The notes: generated by a model not told the origin, from the sequence alone. A stretch of 35,538 bases of DNA from a bacterium UBP1_UBA4783 (GCA_002403075.1 DHHB01000084.1:41564-77101), one strand, 5' to 3'; shown: positions 24,761 through 33,954, counted from the stretch's first letter. A program made the numbers and translations.

Positions 24761-26235
24761 ACGAGAGGGGATACGAGGCGGTCATCGGTCTCGAGGTTCA
24801 CGCCCAGCTCGTGACCGCGACGAAGATATTCTGCGGATGCCCCGCGGTCTACGGCGCCGATCCGAACACCCTCGTATGCCCCGTATGCCTCGGCCTGCCC
24901 GGAGCGCTCCCCGTGCTGAACCGTGAGGCGGTCGCGATGGCGGTTCGCATGGGGCTCGCGACGGGCTGCCGCGTCGCCGGGCTCAGCGTGTTCGCGCGGA
25001 AGAACTACTTCTATCCCGATTGCCCGAAGAACTACCAGATCTCGATGTACGACAGGCCGCTCTGCGAAGACGGGTTCGTCGAGTTCGAGCTCGGCGGCGA
25101 GTGGCGCCGCGTCGGGATCGAGCGGATCCATCTCGAGGAGGACGCGGGGAAGCTTCTTCACGACGCCGGCGGCGGGAGCCTCGTCGATTTCAACCGGTGC
25201 GGCGTTCCGCTCATCGAGATCGTGAGTCGTCCGGAGATCCGTTCCCCCGAAGAAGCGTCGACGTACCTCGTCACCCTGAGACGGATCCTGCGGTATCTCG
25301 AGATCTGCGACGGCAACATGGAGGAAGGCTCCCTTCGATGCGACGTCAACGTCTCCGTCCGGCGCGCGGGCGAGACGGCGCTCGGAACGAAGACCGAGAT
25401 CAAGAACCTCAACTCGTTCCGCGCCGTCGACATGGGCATCCGCTGGGAGATGGACCGCCAGATCGAGACGCTCTCGAAGGGTGGCCGGATCGAGCAGGTC
25501 ACGAACCTCTGGGACGCGGCGTCGAAGCGCCTCGTGGAGATGCGGAGCAAGGAACAGGCGCACGATTACCGGTATTTCCCCGAGCCCGATCTCCGGCCGC
25601 TCGAGGTCGCCGCGGAGTGGATCGAAGCGCTGCGGCGCTCGCTTCCGGAGCTTCCGGTCGATCGGGAGCGGCGTCTTCGCCGGCACTACGGCATTCCTCC
25701 CTACGACGCCTCCGTCCTCTGCGGCGAGAAGGGGCTCGCGGACTATTTCGAGGCGGTCGCCGGCGCGGGAGCGGACGCGAAGCTCGCAGCCAACTGGATC
25801 ATGCGGGAGGTGCTCGAGGAGATGAAGTCCGGTCCGGCGGCTCCTCGATCGGACCCCGGCGCGGTTTCATCAGCGGGACCGTTCGGCTTCGAGGCGCCGC
25901 TCGATCCGTCGCGCCTCGCCGGGCTCATCGCGCTCGTGAAGAAAAACGCGGTGAGCGGCTCGGCCGCCCGGGACGCCTTCAAGGAGATGGTTCGATCCGG
26001 CGAGACCGCCGAGACGGTCGTCGCGCGTCTCGGTCTCGCTCAAGAGAGCGACAGCGCCGCGCTCGAGAAATGGATCGACGAAGTGATAGCGGAGAATCCG
26101 GACGAGGCCGCCCGGTACCGCGCCGGAAAGACGGCGCTGCTCGGTTTCTTCGTCGGTCAGGTCATGAAGAAGAGCCGCGGCACGGCGAATCCGAAGCTCA
26201 CCGGCGAGCTCGTTCGCGTGAAGCTCGGGACGTAG
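24757..26235 (+). CDS. gatB: Aspartyl/glutamyl-tRNA amidotransferase subunit B
   Basis: A 492-residue GatB, the kinase/transamidase subunit that activates Glu or Asp on misacylated tRNA and amidates it. Visible are V-I-G-L-E-V-H-A-Q-L at the N-terminus, a four-cysteine zinc site (C-G-C and C-P-V-C), the H-L-E-E-D-A-G-K-L active-site motif, D-F-N-R-C-G-V-P-L and the C-terminal YqeY-like tail domain. GTG 24757 overlaps the gatA stop by 4 bases (GTGA). It ends 9 bases before the convergent anti-sigma gene, with no evident terminator. Confidence 0.96.
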   Translation: MNERGYEAVIGLEVHAQLVTATKIFCGCPAVYGADPNTLVCPVCLGLPGALPVLNREAVAMAVRMGLATGCRVAGLSVFARKNYFYPDCPKNYQISMYDRPLCEDGFVEFELGGEWRRVGIERIHLEEDAGKLLHDAGGGSLVDFNRCGVPLIEIVSRPEIRSPEEASTYLVTLRRILRYLEICDGNMEEGSLRCDVNVSVRRAGETALGTKTEIKNLNSFRAVDMGIRWEMDRQIETLSKGGRIEQVTNLWDAASKRLVEMRSKEQAHDYRYFPEPDLRPLEVAAEWIEALRRSLPELPVDRERRLRRHYGIPPYDASVLCGEKGLADYFEAVAGAGADAKLAANWIMREVLEEMKSGPAAPRSDPGAVSSAGPFGFEAPLDPSRLAGLIALVKKNAVSGSAARDAFKEMVRSGETAETVVARLGLAQESDSAALEKWIDEVIAENPDEAARYRAGKTALLGFFVGQVMKKSRGTANPKLTGELVRVKLGT

Positions 26236-26244
26236 CCCGTTCCG

Positions 26245-26757
26245 TCATCTCTTTCCCCACTTCAACGCGAATCGCACGCTCCCCAGCATGACGGCGAGGG
26301 CGCAGAGCCCGTAGATCGCGGACAGAAGAACGAAATCGACCTCCGCGATCGCCTCGACCAGGCGGGCGAAGAAAGAACCGAGCGAGGCCGCGCGGGAGGC
26401 GGCCGCGGCGGCGAACGGCTCGAGCGCCGTCGTCATCTCGCGGCCGCGGGAGACGAGGGCGGCGCCGGCGGCCGCCAAGGCGAAGCCGGCGACCGCGGGC
26501 GGAGCGAGAAGGACGCGGCCGAGGGCGAGCGCCCGGCTCCGGCCGCGGCGCTCGTCGAAACGGAGGAGCGCCGCTCGAGGGGGAGGCACCGTGTCCCGGA
26601 GCGAGACGAGAGAGCCCTCGAGACGCGCGAACTCGTCCAGCGCGAGGCGGCACGCCGCGCAGGAGGCGAGATGGCGCTCGATCGCCGCGCGGCCGGCCGG
26701 CGGCAGGTCGTCGTCGAGGTATGCGGGGAGAAGCTCTTCGATGTTCCGGCACGTCAT
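26245..26757 (-). CDS. Putative zinc-binding transmembrane anti-sigma factor
   Basis: A 170-residue protein. The N-terminal 40 residues form a ZAS/zf-HC2 domain: Cys 3, His 29, Cys 33 and Cys 36 (H-L-A-S-C-A-A-C), which in this family binds zinc and clamps the cognate sigma factor. Two hydrophobic segments follow, at about residues 82-103 and 143-163; having two rather than one is less common. Its ATG overlaps the sigma-gene stop by 4 bases, which fits stoichiometric production of sigma and anti-sigma. The signal it responds to cannot be read from sequence. It is convergent with gatB. Confidence 0.88.
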   Translation of the reverse strand: MTCRNIEELLPAYLDDDLPPAGRAAIERHLASCAACRLALDEFARLEGSLVSLRDTVPPPRAALLRFDERRGRSRALALGRVLLAPPAVAGFALAAAGAALVSRGREMTTALEPFAAAAASRAASLGSFFARLVEAIAEVDFVLLSAIYGLCALAVMLGSVRFALKWGKR

Positions 26758-27329
26758 ACGTCACCGCTTCCTTTCACGGGGGCGCCCGCCGCTCCGCGCG
26801 CGAGCATGCGGCGGAGCGCGATCTTCCCCCGGTGAATATGCGTTTTCACCGTTCCGAGCGGGAGCTCCATGATTTCGGCGATCTCCTCGTACGATTTTTC
26901 CGCGCGGTAGCGCAGGTCGATGGCGATCCGCTGCGGCTCGTCGAGGCGCTCCATCGAGCGCCCGAGGAGCCGGGCGGCGTCGCCGCCCTCGAGCGCCTCG
27001 TCGGGCCCGCCGCCCGCCGACTGAAGGCCGTCGCAATCGTCGAGCGGCACATGATCCGTTCGCCGCTTCGCGACCGCGTTGAGCGCTTCGTTCCGGGCGA
27101 TGCGGTAGATCCACGTCGAGAGCTTCGAGTCGCCGCGATACTCCGGAAGACCGCGATAGATCCGTATGAAGACGTTCTGCACGGCGTCCTCCGCCTCGGC
27201 GCGGTTCTGCAGCACGCCGTGGACGACCGAGTAAATGAGCGCATGGTGCTCCTCGAGGATGCGGCGAAAGGCGCGCTCGTCGCCGAGGCACGCCTTATCG
27301 ACGACGCTTCGTTCCATCGGCAGCCGCAC
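26754..27329 (-). CDS. ECF-family RNA polymerase sigma factor
   Basis: A 191-residue extracytoplasmic-function sigma factor with only regions 2 and 4. Region 2 (about residues 20-90) has A-E-D-A-V-Q-N-V-F and the S-T-W-I-Y-R-I-A-R-N promoter-melting part; region 4 (about 130-180) has the helix-turn-helix S-Y-E-E-I-A-E-I-M-E-L-P-L-G-T-V-K-T-H-I-H-R-G. The start is chosen as GTG 27329, with GGAGGA at 27339-27334 just upstream; ATG 27317 is possible, while ATG 27341 lies at the predicted transcription start and is unlikely. A likely autoregulated promoter lies at 27344-27375. Confidence 0.93.
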   Translation of the reverse strand: MRLPMERSVVDKACLGDERAFRRILEEHHALIYSVVHGVLQNRAEAEDAVQNVFIRIYRGLPEYRGDSKLSTWIYRIARNEALNAVAKRRTDHVPLDDCDGLQSAGGGPDEALEGGDAARLLGRSMERLDEPQRIAIDLRYRAEKSYEEIAEIMELPLGTVKTHIHRGKIALRRMLARGAAGAPVKGSGDV

Positions 27330-27343
27330 GCATTCCTCCATGT

Positions 27344-27375
27344 CCGTATGACAAACCGATCGGCAGGCCGGTTTC
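27344..27375 (-). promoter_or_regulatory. Predicted ECF promoter of the sigma/anti-sigma operon
   Basis: On the minus strand GAAAC (27375-27371), an 18-base spacer, then GTCATACGG (27352-27344). The same two elements occur on the plus strand at 27436-27466. It resembles ECF promoters such as those of B. subtilis SigW/SigM (TGAAAC with a CGTA/CGTC -10) and is here preceded by T, giving TGAAAC. Confidence 0.7.
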
Positions 27376-27408
27376 AAAAATTATCGCACGCGGCGCGGCG
27401 CCCGGAAA

Positions 27409-27435
27409 GGAATTCCTCGCGCCGCGAAGAATTCC
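27409..27435. promoter_or_regulatory. 27-bp palindrome between divergent promoters, candidate operator
   Basis: Two 13-base arms, GGAATTCCTCGCG (27409-27421) and CGCGAAGAATTCC (27423-27435), are inverted repeats with 12 of 13 positions paired around a single central C. It touches the plus-strand -35 element and lies 34 bases upstream of the minus-strand -35, so it should not be part of either transcript. A dimeric DNA-binding protein is the simplest explanation; chance in GC-rich DNA is possible but unlikely for this length. Confidence 0.6.
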
Positions 27436-27466
27436 GAAACTTTCCGGCCGGCGCGCGGTCATACGG
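27436..27466 (+). promoter_or_regulatory. Predicted ECF promoter of the small membrane protein gene
   Basis: GAAAC (27436-27440), a 17-base spacer, then GTCATACGG (27458-27466). The nine-base downstream element is identical to that on the opposite strand in front of the sigma gene. A transcript would begin near 27471 and give a leader of about 58 bases. Confidence 0.7.
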
Positions 27467-27528
27467 TTCGGAAGGCCGCCCGGACGAGCGAGGCGGCCCG
27501 CGGACAGGAAACGAGAAAGGAGCCTGGT

Positions 27529-27906
27529 ATGTTCAACGTCGGACCTGAAACGCTCGCGGTGCTCATCCCGATCATCGCCGTTTTCGGAGGCATAACGATC
27601 GCGATCGTGGGCATCATCTACCGGGGGAGGGAAGAGGAGCTGAAGCGCAAGGAGCGCATCGTGGCGATCGAGAAGGGGCTCCCGATCCCCGAGGAGCCCG
27701 CGGCGCCGCCGAAAAGGTCGAACTCTTTCCTCGCGCTGCTCGGCTGGGGCCTCGTCATAAGCTTCATATCGCTCGGGATCATCGTCTCGGTCTCGATCCA
27801 CGCCGGACTCGAAAACGGCGTCTTCGGTCTCATCCCGCTCGGGATGGGGTGCGGACTGCTGGTCTCGGCGTTTTTCGCGAAAAGGGGGTCGGACGGATCG
27901 AAATAG
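27529..27906 (+). CDS. Small two-helix-pair membrane protein, DUF6249-like
   Basis: A 125-residue protein with an N-terminal hydrophobic segment (about residues 9-30), a charged stretch rich in Arg/Glu/Lys with E-R-I-V-A-I-E-K-G-L-P-I-P-E, and two more hydrophobic segments at about 68-90 and 97-115. This layout and the I-E-K-G-x-P-x-P motif resemble the DUF6249 family, which I recall being found near ECF sigma factors; no function is established. The ribosome-binding site AAAGGAG at 27516-27522 is good. It lies behind a promoter that matches the sigma gene's own, so it is probably a member of that sigma factor's regulon. Confidence 0.8.
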   Translation: MFNVGPETLAVLIPIIAVFGGITIAIVGIIYRGREEELKRKERIVAIEKGLPIPEEPAAPPKRSNSFLALLGWGLVISFISLGIIVSVSIHAGLENGVFGLIPLGMGCGLLVSAFFAKRGSDGSK

Positions 27907-27931
27907 CGGCGCCGCGCCGATCGACGGGGAG

Positions 27932-27963
27932 AAAGGAAGACCGGACGCCGGCCTTCCTTTTTT
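27932..27963 (+). terminator. Intrinsic terminator after the small membrane protein gene
   Basis: Arms 27932-27944 (AAAGGAAG, A, CCGG) and 27948-27960 (CCGG, C, CTTCCTTT) pair with one A/C mismatch around a 3-base loop, continuing into a run of six T that ends at 27963. Confidence 0.85.
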
Positions 27964-28029
27964 ATGCCGCGAATCGGCGATTCCCGGGCGTGCCCCGAAA
28001 ATGCCCTCTGGATTTCCGGGGCGCCGCCG

Positions 28030-28038
28030 TGTTATGCT
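28030..28038 (+). promoter_or_regulatory. Possible extended -10 promoter before the lamin-tail gene
   Basis: TGTTATGCT fits an extended -10 (TG, one base, then TATGCT at 28033-28038). The -35 region is poor (TGGATT at 28009-28014, spacer 18). The leader to 28120 would be about 75 bases. No other promoter candidate is visible in the 28-kb intergenic region between 27964 and 28119. Confidence 0.45.
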
Positions 28039-28119
28039 GACGGCCGGCGGATCGGCACGGCGGCTCGTGCGGCCCGCCCGCGGGAATATGTTCCGGGGTA
28101 GGATGAAGGGAGGACGATG

Positions 28120-28761
28120 ATGAGGAATATATTCCGTTTTTTGTTGCGTCTCGCTTTCTGCCTGTGCGCGCTCTCCTCGCTGCCCGCGCCGTGCGCGGCG
28201 CAGATCGTCGTGAACGAGTTCGTCGCTGATCCGGCCCGCGACTGGGACGGCGACGGAACGACGAACCTCCGCGACGACGAATGGATCGAGATACGAAACG
28301 TCGGCACCGTTCCGGTCGACCTCTCGGCGTACCGGCTCGCGGACGCCGAGGGCCCGACGGTGTTCCGGTACGGGTTCGCGGGAACGCTCGATCCGGGGGC
28401 CGTGCGAGTCGTCTACGGGAGCGATTCCCGGGCGTGGGAGGAGGCGAACGGCTTCCCTCTCTACGGGCTCAGCCTCAACAACACCGGGGACGTCGTCTCG
28501 CTCTACCGGCTCGCCGGGGGCGATACGGCGCTCGTGGACAGCTACGCTTACCGCGAGGTCGCCGCGCGCGACGACCGATCGATCGGCCGGCGTTCCGACG
28601 CTCCCTCGGTCTGGATCACGTTCGACGCGCTCAACCCGTGCACGGCGACCTGCGATCCGGCGGGCACGGGATGTTTTCCCACGCCCGGATTGCAGAACAC
28701 CTGCCTCACGCCGGCGGCGACGGCGACGTGGGGCGCGATAAAGGGGATCTACATCCGGTAG
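28120..28761 (+). CDS. Secreted lamin-tail-domain protein
   Basis: A 213-residue exported protein. A signal peptide ends at A-Q near residue 28. The rest is one lamin-tail (LTD) immunoglobulin-like domain, beginning I-V-V-N-E-F-V-A-D-P and containing D-E-W-I-E-I-R-N, with the typical D-L-S-A-Y-R-L-A-D strand. A D-W-D-G-D-G-T insertion resembles a calcium-binding loop. Four cysteines cluster near residues 174-195. The final residues T-W-G-A-I-K-G-I-Y-I-R follow a Thr/Ala-rich spacer and may be a sorting or anchoring tag. ATG 28120 is preferred to 28117 because GGGAGGA at 28108-28114 is then 5 bases away. Such domains usually occur in extracellular or surface proteins; the role is unknown. Confidence 0.82.
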   Translation: MRNIFRFLLRLAFCLCALSSLPAPCAAQIVVNEFVADPARDWDGDGTTNLRDDEWIEIRNVGTVPVDLSAYRLADAEGPTVFRYGFAGTLDPGAVRVVYGSDSRAWEEANGFPLYGLSLNNTGDVVSLYRLAGGDTALVDSYAYREVAARDDRSIGRRSDAPSVWITFDALNPCTATCDPAGTGCFPTPGLQNTCLTPAATATWGAIKGIYIR

Positions 28762-28837
28762 CGCCGGCGCTCGATACCCGGGGGCGGGATGGATGATTCG
28801 AATCGAGCCGCCGTGCCACCGCCCCGGATATTACCGC

Positions 28838-28867
28838 TTTACGGGCGCCTCGTCCGTGTGCTAGCGT
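28838..28867 (+). promoter_or_regulatory. Possible promoter for the histidine kinase gene
   Basis: TTTACG (28838-28843), an 18-base spacer and TAGCGT (28862-28867), the same -10 sequence as in the gatCAB promoter. Transcription would start near 28874, almost at the ATG at 28876, implying a leaderless or near-leaderless message. Confidence 0.4.
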
Positions 28868-28875
28868 CTCCGCGG

Positions 28876-30591
28876 ATGTCGGCCATGATAGAAAGCAAGT
28901 ACTCCAACAAAATCAACAACTGCTGGGAGTTTCTCTCCTGCGACAAGAAGGATTGCCCCGCGTTCGGGCAGGAAAGCGCCCCCTGCTGGGAGATCACGGG
29001 ACACCGGTGCGGTGACCGCGTCTTTCCGCGCCTCGAGGAAAAGCTCATCCAGTGTTGTTTCAAATGCCCCTTCTTCAAACAGCTCAAGGAGCGGGTCAAG
29101 GGCAGGCGCTGGGTCGACATCACGCTCCTCGAGACGCTCGAGGACGCCCTCGTGCGCTCCTCGATGTACTCGAAGAAGGTCGAGGATCTCTACATGGAGG
29201 TGATCCGGAGAAGCAAGCTCATGAACCTCCTCGGCGAAGTGAGCAAGATCATCGCCCATCTCGACAAGGAGGAGGATATCCTGCTCGCCATCCTCACCGT
29301 CATCACGGCGAAGCAGGGGCTCGGCTTCAACCGGGCCTTCGTGTTCCTGCGCGGACAGGAGTTCGACCTGCTGCGCGGCAAGTACGCTCTCGGACCCTCG
29401 TCGGCCGAGGAGGCCGACAGCATCTGGCGCGTTCTCGAGAAGGACGAGAACCTTTCCCTCGACAAGCTCGTCAACAAGGGGCAGAAGCTCCACACCCTGC
29501 GGAACAGCCCGCTCACGAAGACGACGGGCGATCTCTCGATCCCCATCAACGACCTCGACGGGGTCATCATCAGGGGGATGCACGAGGTGCGGTTCGTGAA
29601 GAAGGACGATCTCGTCTCGGAGGCGGACCGCTTAGTCGCCGGGGCGCTCGGTCTCGAGGACTTCTGCATATGTCCCGTCGCGACCGCGGAGGACAGCCTC
29701 GGGTTGCTGCTCGTCGACAACATATTCACCGGAAAGGCGATCACCGCGGAGGACGCGCATCTCCTCGAGATGATCGTGAGCCACGCGACGACGTCGCTCC
29801 GGGCGGCGCAGCTCAAGGAATCCCTCAAGAAAAACGTCGAGAGCCTCAAGGCGACCTATCGCAAGCTCAAGGCCTACGAGGAGCGGATCATGAAGGCCGA
29901 GCGGCTCGCGATCTCGGGCGAGCTCACCTCCTCGGTCATCCACGAGATCAAGAATCCGCTCGTCGCGATCGGCGGATTCGCCCGGAACCTGTACCAGTCC
30001 ACGGATATCACCGGCGCCGACCGGGACAAGCTCGAGATCATCATGAACGAGGCGCTTCGCCTCGAGCGCTACCTCGAGGGGCTTCAGTCGAAGGTCAGCG
30101 AGCTTCGGCTCGAGGAGAGCGATCTCAACCAGGTGCTCGAGGACAACTGCCAGCTCCTGAGAAAGGATTTCGAGGATCGCGGGATCACGCTCCTCAAGAG
30201 CTTCGCTCCCGATCTTCCGCGATGCCAGTTCGACGTCGTGAAGATCCATGAGGTGTTTCTCAACGTACTGCAGAACGCGGTCGAGGCGATCGGCTCGGGC
30301 GGCGTCATCCGTTTGAGCACGAAGCGGGACGCGGACATGATCTGCGCGCAGATTTCGGACAACGGAAAGGGGATCCCCGCGGATCAGGTCTACAAGATAT
30401 TCACGCCGTTCTACACGACGAAGGAGGAAGGGTCGGGGCTGGGGCTCGCCTTCGCGCAGCGCATCGTGAAGGACCACGGCGGCGCCATCACGGTGACGAG
30501 CGTGGAGGGGAAGGGGGCCACGTTCCTCGTGACACTTCCCCTCGTGCGCGAGCGGAGCATGGCGCCGGCCGAGGAGCGGGCCGGGAACTAG
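28876..30591 (+). CDS. Soluble sensor histidine kinase with N-terminal cysteine-rich (two-CW-like) and GAF domains
   Basis: A 571-residue kinase with no membrane segment. Residues 14-67 hold eight cysteines (16, 22, 27, 37, 45, 60, 61, 64), including two Cys-Trp-Glu motifs and Cys-Pro pairs, as in 'two-CW' domains; a metal or Fe-S site is plausible but not shown. A GAF-like domain follows (about 135-315), then a helical linker and HisKA with the phosphorylated His 356 in V-I-H-E-I-K-N-P-L. The HATPase domain has N-V-L-Q-N-A-V-E-A-I, D-N-G-K-G-I-P and G-S-G-L-G-L-A. No response regulator or receiver domain is adjacent, so it is an orphan here. Starts at ATG 28876 or 28885; neither has a strong ribosome-binding site. 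An upstream ATG at 28789 would precede the candidate promoter. Confidence 0.9.
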   Translation: MSAMIESKYSNKINNCWEFLSCDKKDCPAFGQESAPCWEITGHRCGDRVFPRLEEKLIQCCFKCPFFKQLKERVKGRRWVDITLLETLEDALVRSSMYSKKVEDLYMEVIRRSKLMNLLGEVSKIIAHLDKEEDILLAILTVITAKQGLGFNRAFVFLRGQEFDLLRGKYALGPSSAEEADSIWRVLEKDENLSLDKLVNKGQKLHTLRNSPLTKTTGDLSIPINDLDGVIIRGMHEVRFVKKDDLVSEADRLVAGALGLEDFCICPVATAEDSLGLLLVDNIFTGKAITAEDAHLLEMIVSHATTSLRAAQLKESLKKNVESLKATYRKLKAYEERIMKAERLAISGELTSSVIHEIKNPLVAIGGFARNLYQSTDITGADRDKLEIIMNEALRLERYLEGLQSKVSELRLEESDLNQVLEDNCQLLRKDFEDRGITLLKSFAPDLPRCQFDVVKIHEVFLNVLQNAVEAIGSGGVIRLSTKRDADMICAQISDNGKGIPADQVYKIFTPFYTTKEEGSGLGLAFAQRIVKDHGGAITVTSVEGKGATFLVTLPLVRERSMAPAEERAGN

Positions 30592-30637
30592 GCGCGCCGC
30601 GCTCTCCGGCCTTCCCGAGCGTTTGCCGCACGAGCCG

Positions 30638-30666
30638 TTGACAAATCCGCGCGATTGATATACGCT
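30638..30666 (+). promoter_or_regulatory. Sigma-70-type promoter for the cobO-mutase operon
   Basis: TTGACA (30638-30643), 17 bases, then TACGCT (30661-30666). The leader to 30738 is about 65 bases, too short for a cobalamin riboswitch, and no B12-box is visible. Confidence 0.6.
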
Positions 30667-30737
30667 CCAACATGTTACGTGCACATCACCGTCGGCCGGC
30701 GGCATCGCGCTTCCGCGCCGAAGGGGAGAGGTTCGGT

Positions 30738-31265
30738 ATGACCGGGTTCGAACAGGGAACGATCCAGCTCTACACGGGAGACGGCAAGGGAAAGACCACT
30801 GCCGCTCTCGGAGCGGCTCTCCGGGCGCTCGGCCACGGGAGGCGGGTCGCGGTCGTCCAATTCATGAAGGGGCGCCTCTACGGCGAGCTGGCCGCCGCCG
30901 CGCATCTGCCGGGCCTCACGATCGAGCAGCACGGCCGGGACGAGTTCGTCGATCCGAAACGGCCGGAGCCCGTCGATCTCGAGCTCGCGGAGAAGGGATG
31001 GCGTCGAGCCGAGGAGCTGCTCGAGGACGACTCGATCGATATGCTCATCCTCGACGAGATCAACGTCGCGGTCGCGTTCGGGCTCGTCGCCCTCGAGCGG
31101 GTGACCGGTCTCATGAGGCGAAAGCCGCACGGGCTCGAGCTCATTCTCACCGGCCGCTACGCCCCGAAGGAGATGATCGAGCTCGCCGATACGGTGACCG
31201 AGATGCGGGAGATCAAGCACCATTACCGTGCCGGCGTGCAGGCGCGGAAGGGCGTGGAATACTGA
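30738..31265 (+). CDS. cobO: Corrinoid adenosyltransferase (CobA/CobO/BtuR type)
   Basis: A 175-residue ATP:cob(I)alamin adenosyltransferase, making the adenosylcobalamin needed by the mutase encoded downstream. The P-loop G-D-G-K-G-K-T-T at residues 15-22 is of the inverted CobA type, and V-V-Q-F-M-K-G and L-D-E-I-N-V-A-V (Walker-B-like) follow. ATG 30738 is supported by GGGGAGAGG at 30723-30731; an in-frame ATG at 30672 would add 22 residues not found in the family. meaB follows after 10 bases. Confidence 0.94.
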   Translation: MTGFEQGTIQLYTGDGKGKTTAALGAALRALGHGRRVAVVQFMKGRLYGELAAAAHLPGLTIEQHGRDEFVDPKRPEPVDLELAEKGWRRAEELLEDDSIDMLILDEINVAVAFGLVALERVTGLMRRKPHGLELILTGRYAPKEMIELADTVTEMREIKHHYRAGVQARKGVEY

Positions 31266-31275
31266 CGCCGAAACG

Positions 31276-32250
31276 ATGAAGAGAGATCCGGATATCGCCC
31301 TGCTTCTCGACGAGTTCTCCCGCGGCCGCGTCGCCGCCGCGGCGCGGCTCATCACGATCGTCGAGAACGGCGGCGACCGGGCGGAAGCGGTGATGGACGG
31401 CGTGTTCCCGATGACGCGGGGGGCGTACCGGATCGGATTCACCGGCCCTCCGGGGGCGGGAAAGAGCACGCTCGTCTTCCGGATGTCGCGCATCCTGCGC
31501 GGCGAGGGGAAGCGGATCGGCGTGATCGCCGTCGATCCCACGAGCCCCTTCAGCGGAGGCGCGCTCCTCGGCGACCGGATCCGCATGCAGAGCCTTTCGG
31601 AGGACCCGGAGATTTTCGTCCGCAGCCTCGCGAGCCGCGGCAGCCTCGGCGGCATCTCGAGCTGCACGGACGAAGTGGCCGATCTGCTCGACGCCTTCGG
31701 CAAGGATCTCGTCCTCATCGAGACGGTGGGCGTCGGCCAGTCCGAGCTCGAGATCGCGGAGAAGGCGCACACCGTCGTCGTGATACTCGTGCCCGAGTCG
31801 GGGGACGGCGTTCAGGCGATGAAGGCGGGGCTCATGGAGATCGGGGACGTATTCGTCATGAACAAGGCCGACCACCGCGACGCCGTCGGCGCGGCGCGCG
31901 AGCTCGAGGAGACGCTTCGGCTCAAGGACGTTCCCGAGGAGGGCTGGCGGCCGCCCGTCGTCCTGGCCTCGGCGACGCGCGAGACGGGGATCGACGAGGT
32001 ACGGGAGCGCATCGAGGAGCATCGTCGCCACCTCGAGGAGCGGGGGCTGCTCGCGGAGAAGCGGCGCCGCGTGCTCTATTCCCGCGTCCGCGGGGCCTTC
32101 ATGGACCGCGTCGAGCGGCGCGTCTGGGAGCACGAGAGCGTGCGGTCGGTCATCGAACGGGGGATGGAGGACGTGTACGGAGGGCGGCTTTCGCCGTACC
32201 GGCTGGTGCGCGAGCTCGAGCGGCTCGTCGCCGGCGGCTTGCAGATGTGA
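31276..32250 (+). CDS. meaB: MeaB/ArgK-type GTPase, mutase chaperone
   Basis: A 324-residue G3E-family GTPase. MeaB guards acyl-CoA mutases: it gates delivery of adenosylcobalamin and removal of inactivated cofactor. The P-loop G-P-P-G-A-G-K-S-T is at residues 57-65, D-P-T-S-P-F-S-G-G-A-L-L-G-D (switch and base-metal region) near 80, E-T-V-G-V-G-Q-S-E (Walker B/switch II) near 150, and N-K-A-D near 196. The ribosome-binding site is weak and the gene starts 10 bases after cobO, so coupling is likely. It sits just before the mutase genes, as is common. Confidence 0.95.
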   Translation: MKRDPDIALLLDEFSRGRVAAAARLITIVENGGDRAEAVMDGVFPMTRGAYRIGFTGPPGAGKSTLVFRMSRILRGEGKRIGVIAVDPTSPFSGGALLGDRIRMQSLSEDPEIFVRSLASRGSLGGISSCTDEVADLLDAFGKDLVLIETVGVGQSELEIAEKAHTVVVILVPESGDGVQAMKAGLMEIGDVFVMNKADHRDAVGAARELEETLRLKDVPEEGWRPPVVLASATRETGIDEVRERIEEHRRHLEERGLLAEKRRRVLYSRVRGAFMDRVERRVWEHESVRSVIERGMEDVYGGRLSPYRLVRELERLVAGGLQM

Positions 32251-32289
32251 TCCGCGGCGCGATCGCGGCGAACCGAACGGAGACGGACG

Positions 32290-33954
<1,665 letters not shown>

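Noticed and set aside
27409..27435. The palindrome as a transcription terminator
   Set aside because: It lies outside both predicted transcripts and has no T-run on either side.
30667..30737. Cobalamin riboswitch in the leader of the cobO operon
   Set aside because: The leader is only about 65 bases and contains no B12-box; known cobalamin riboswitches are much longer.
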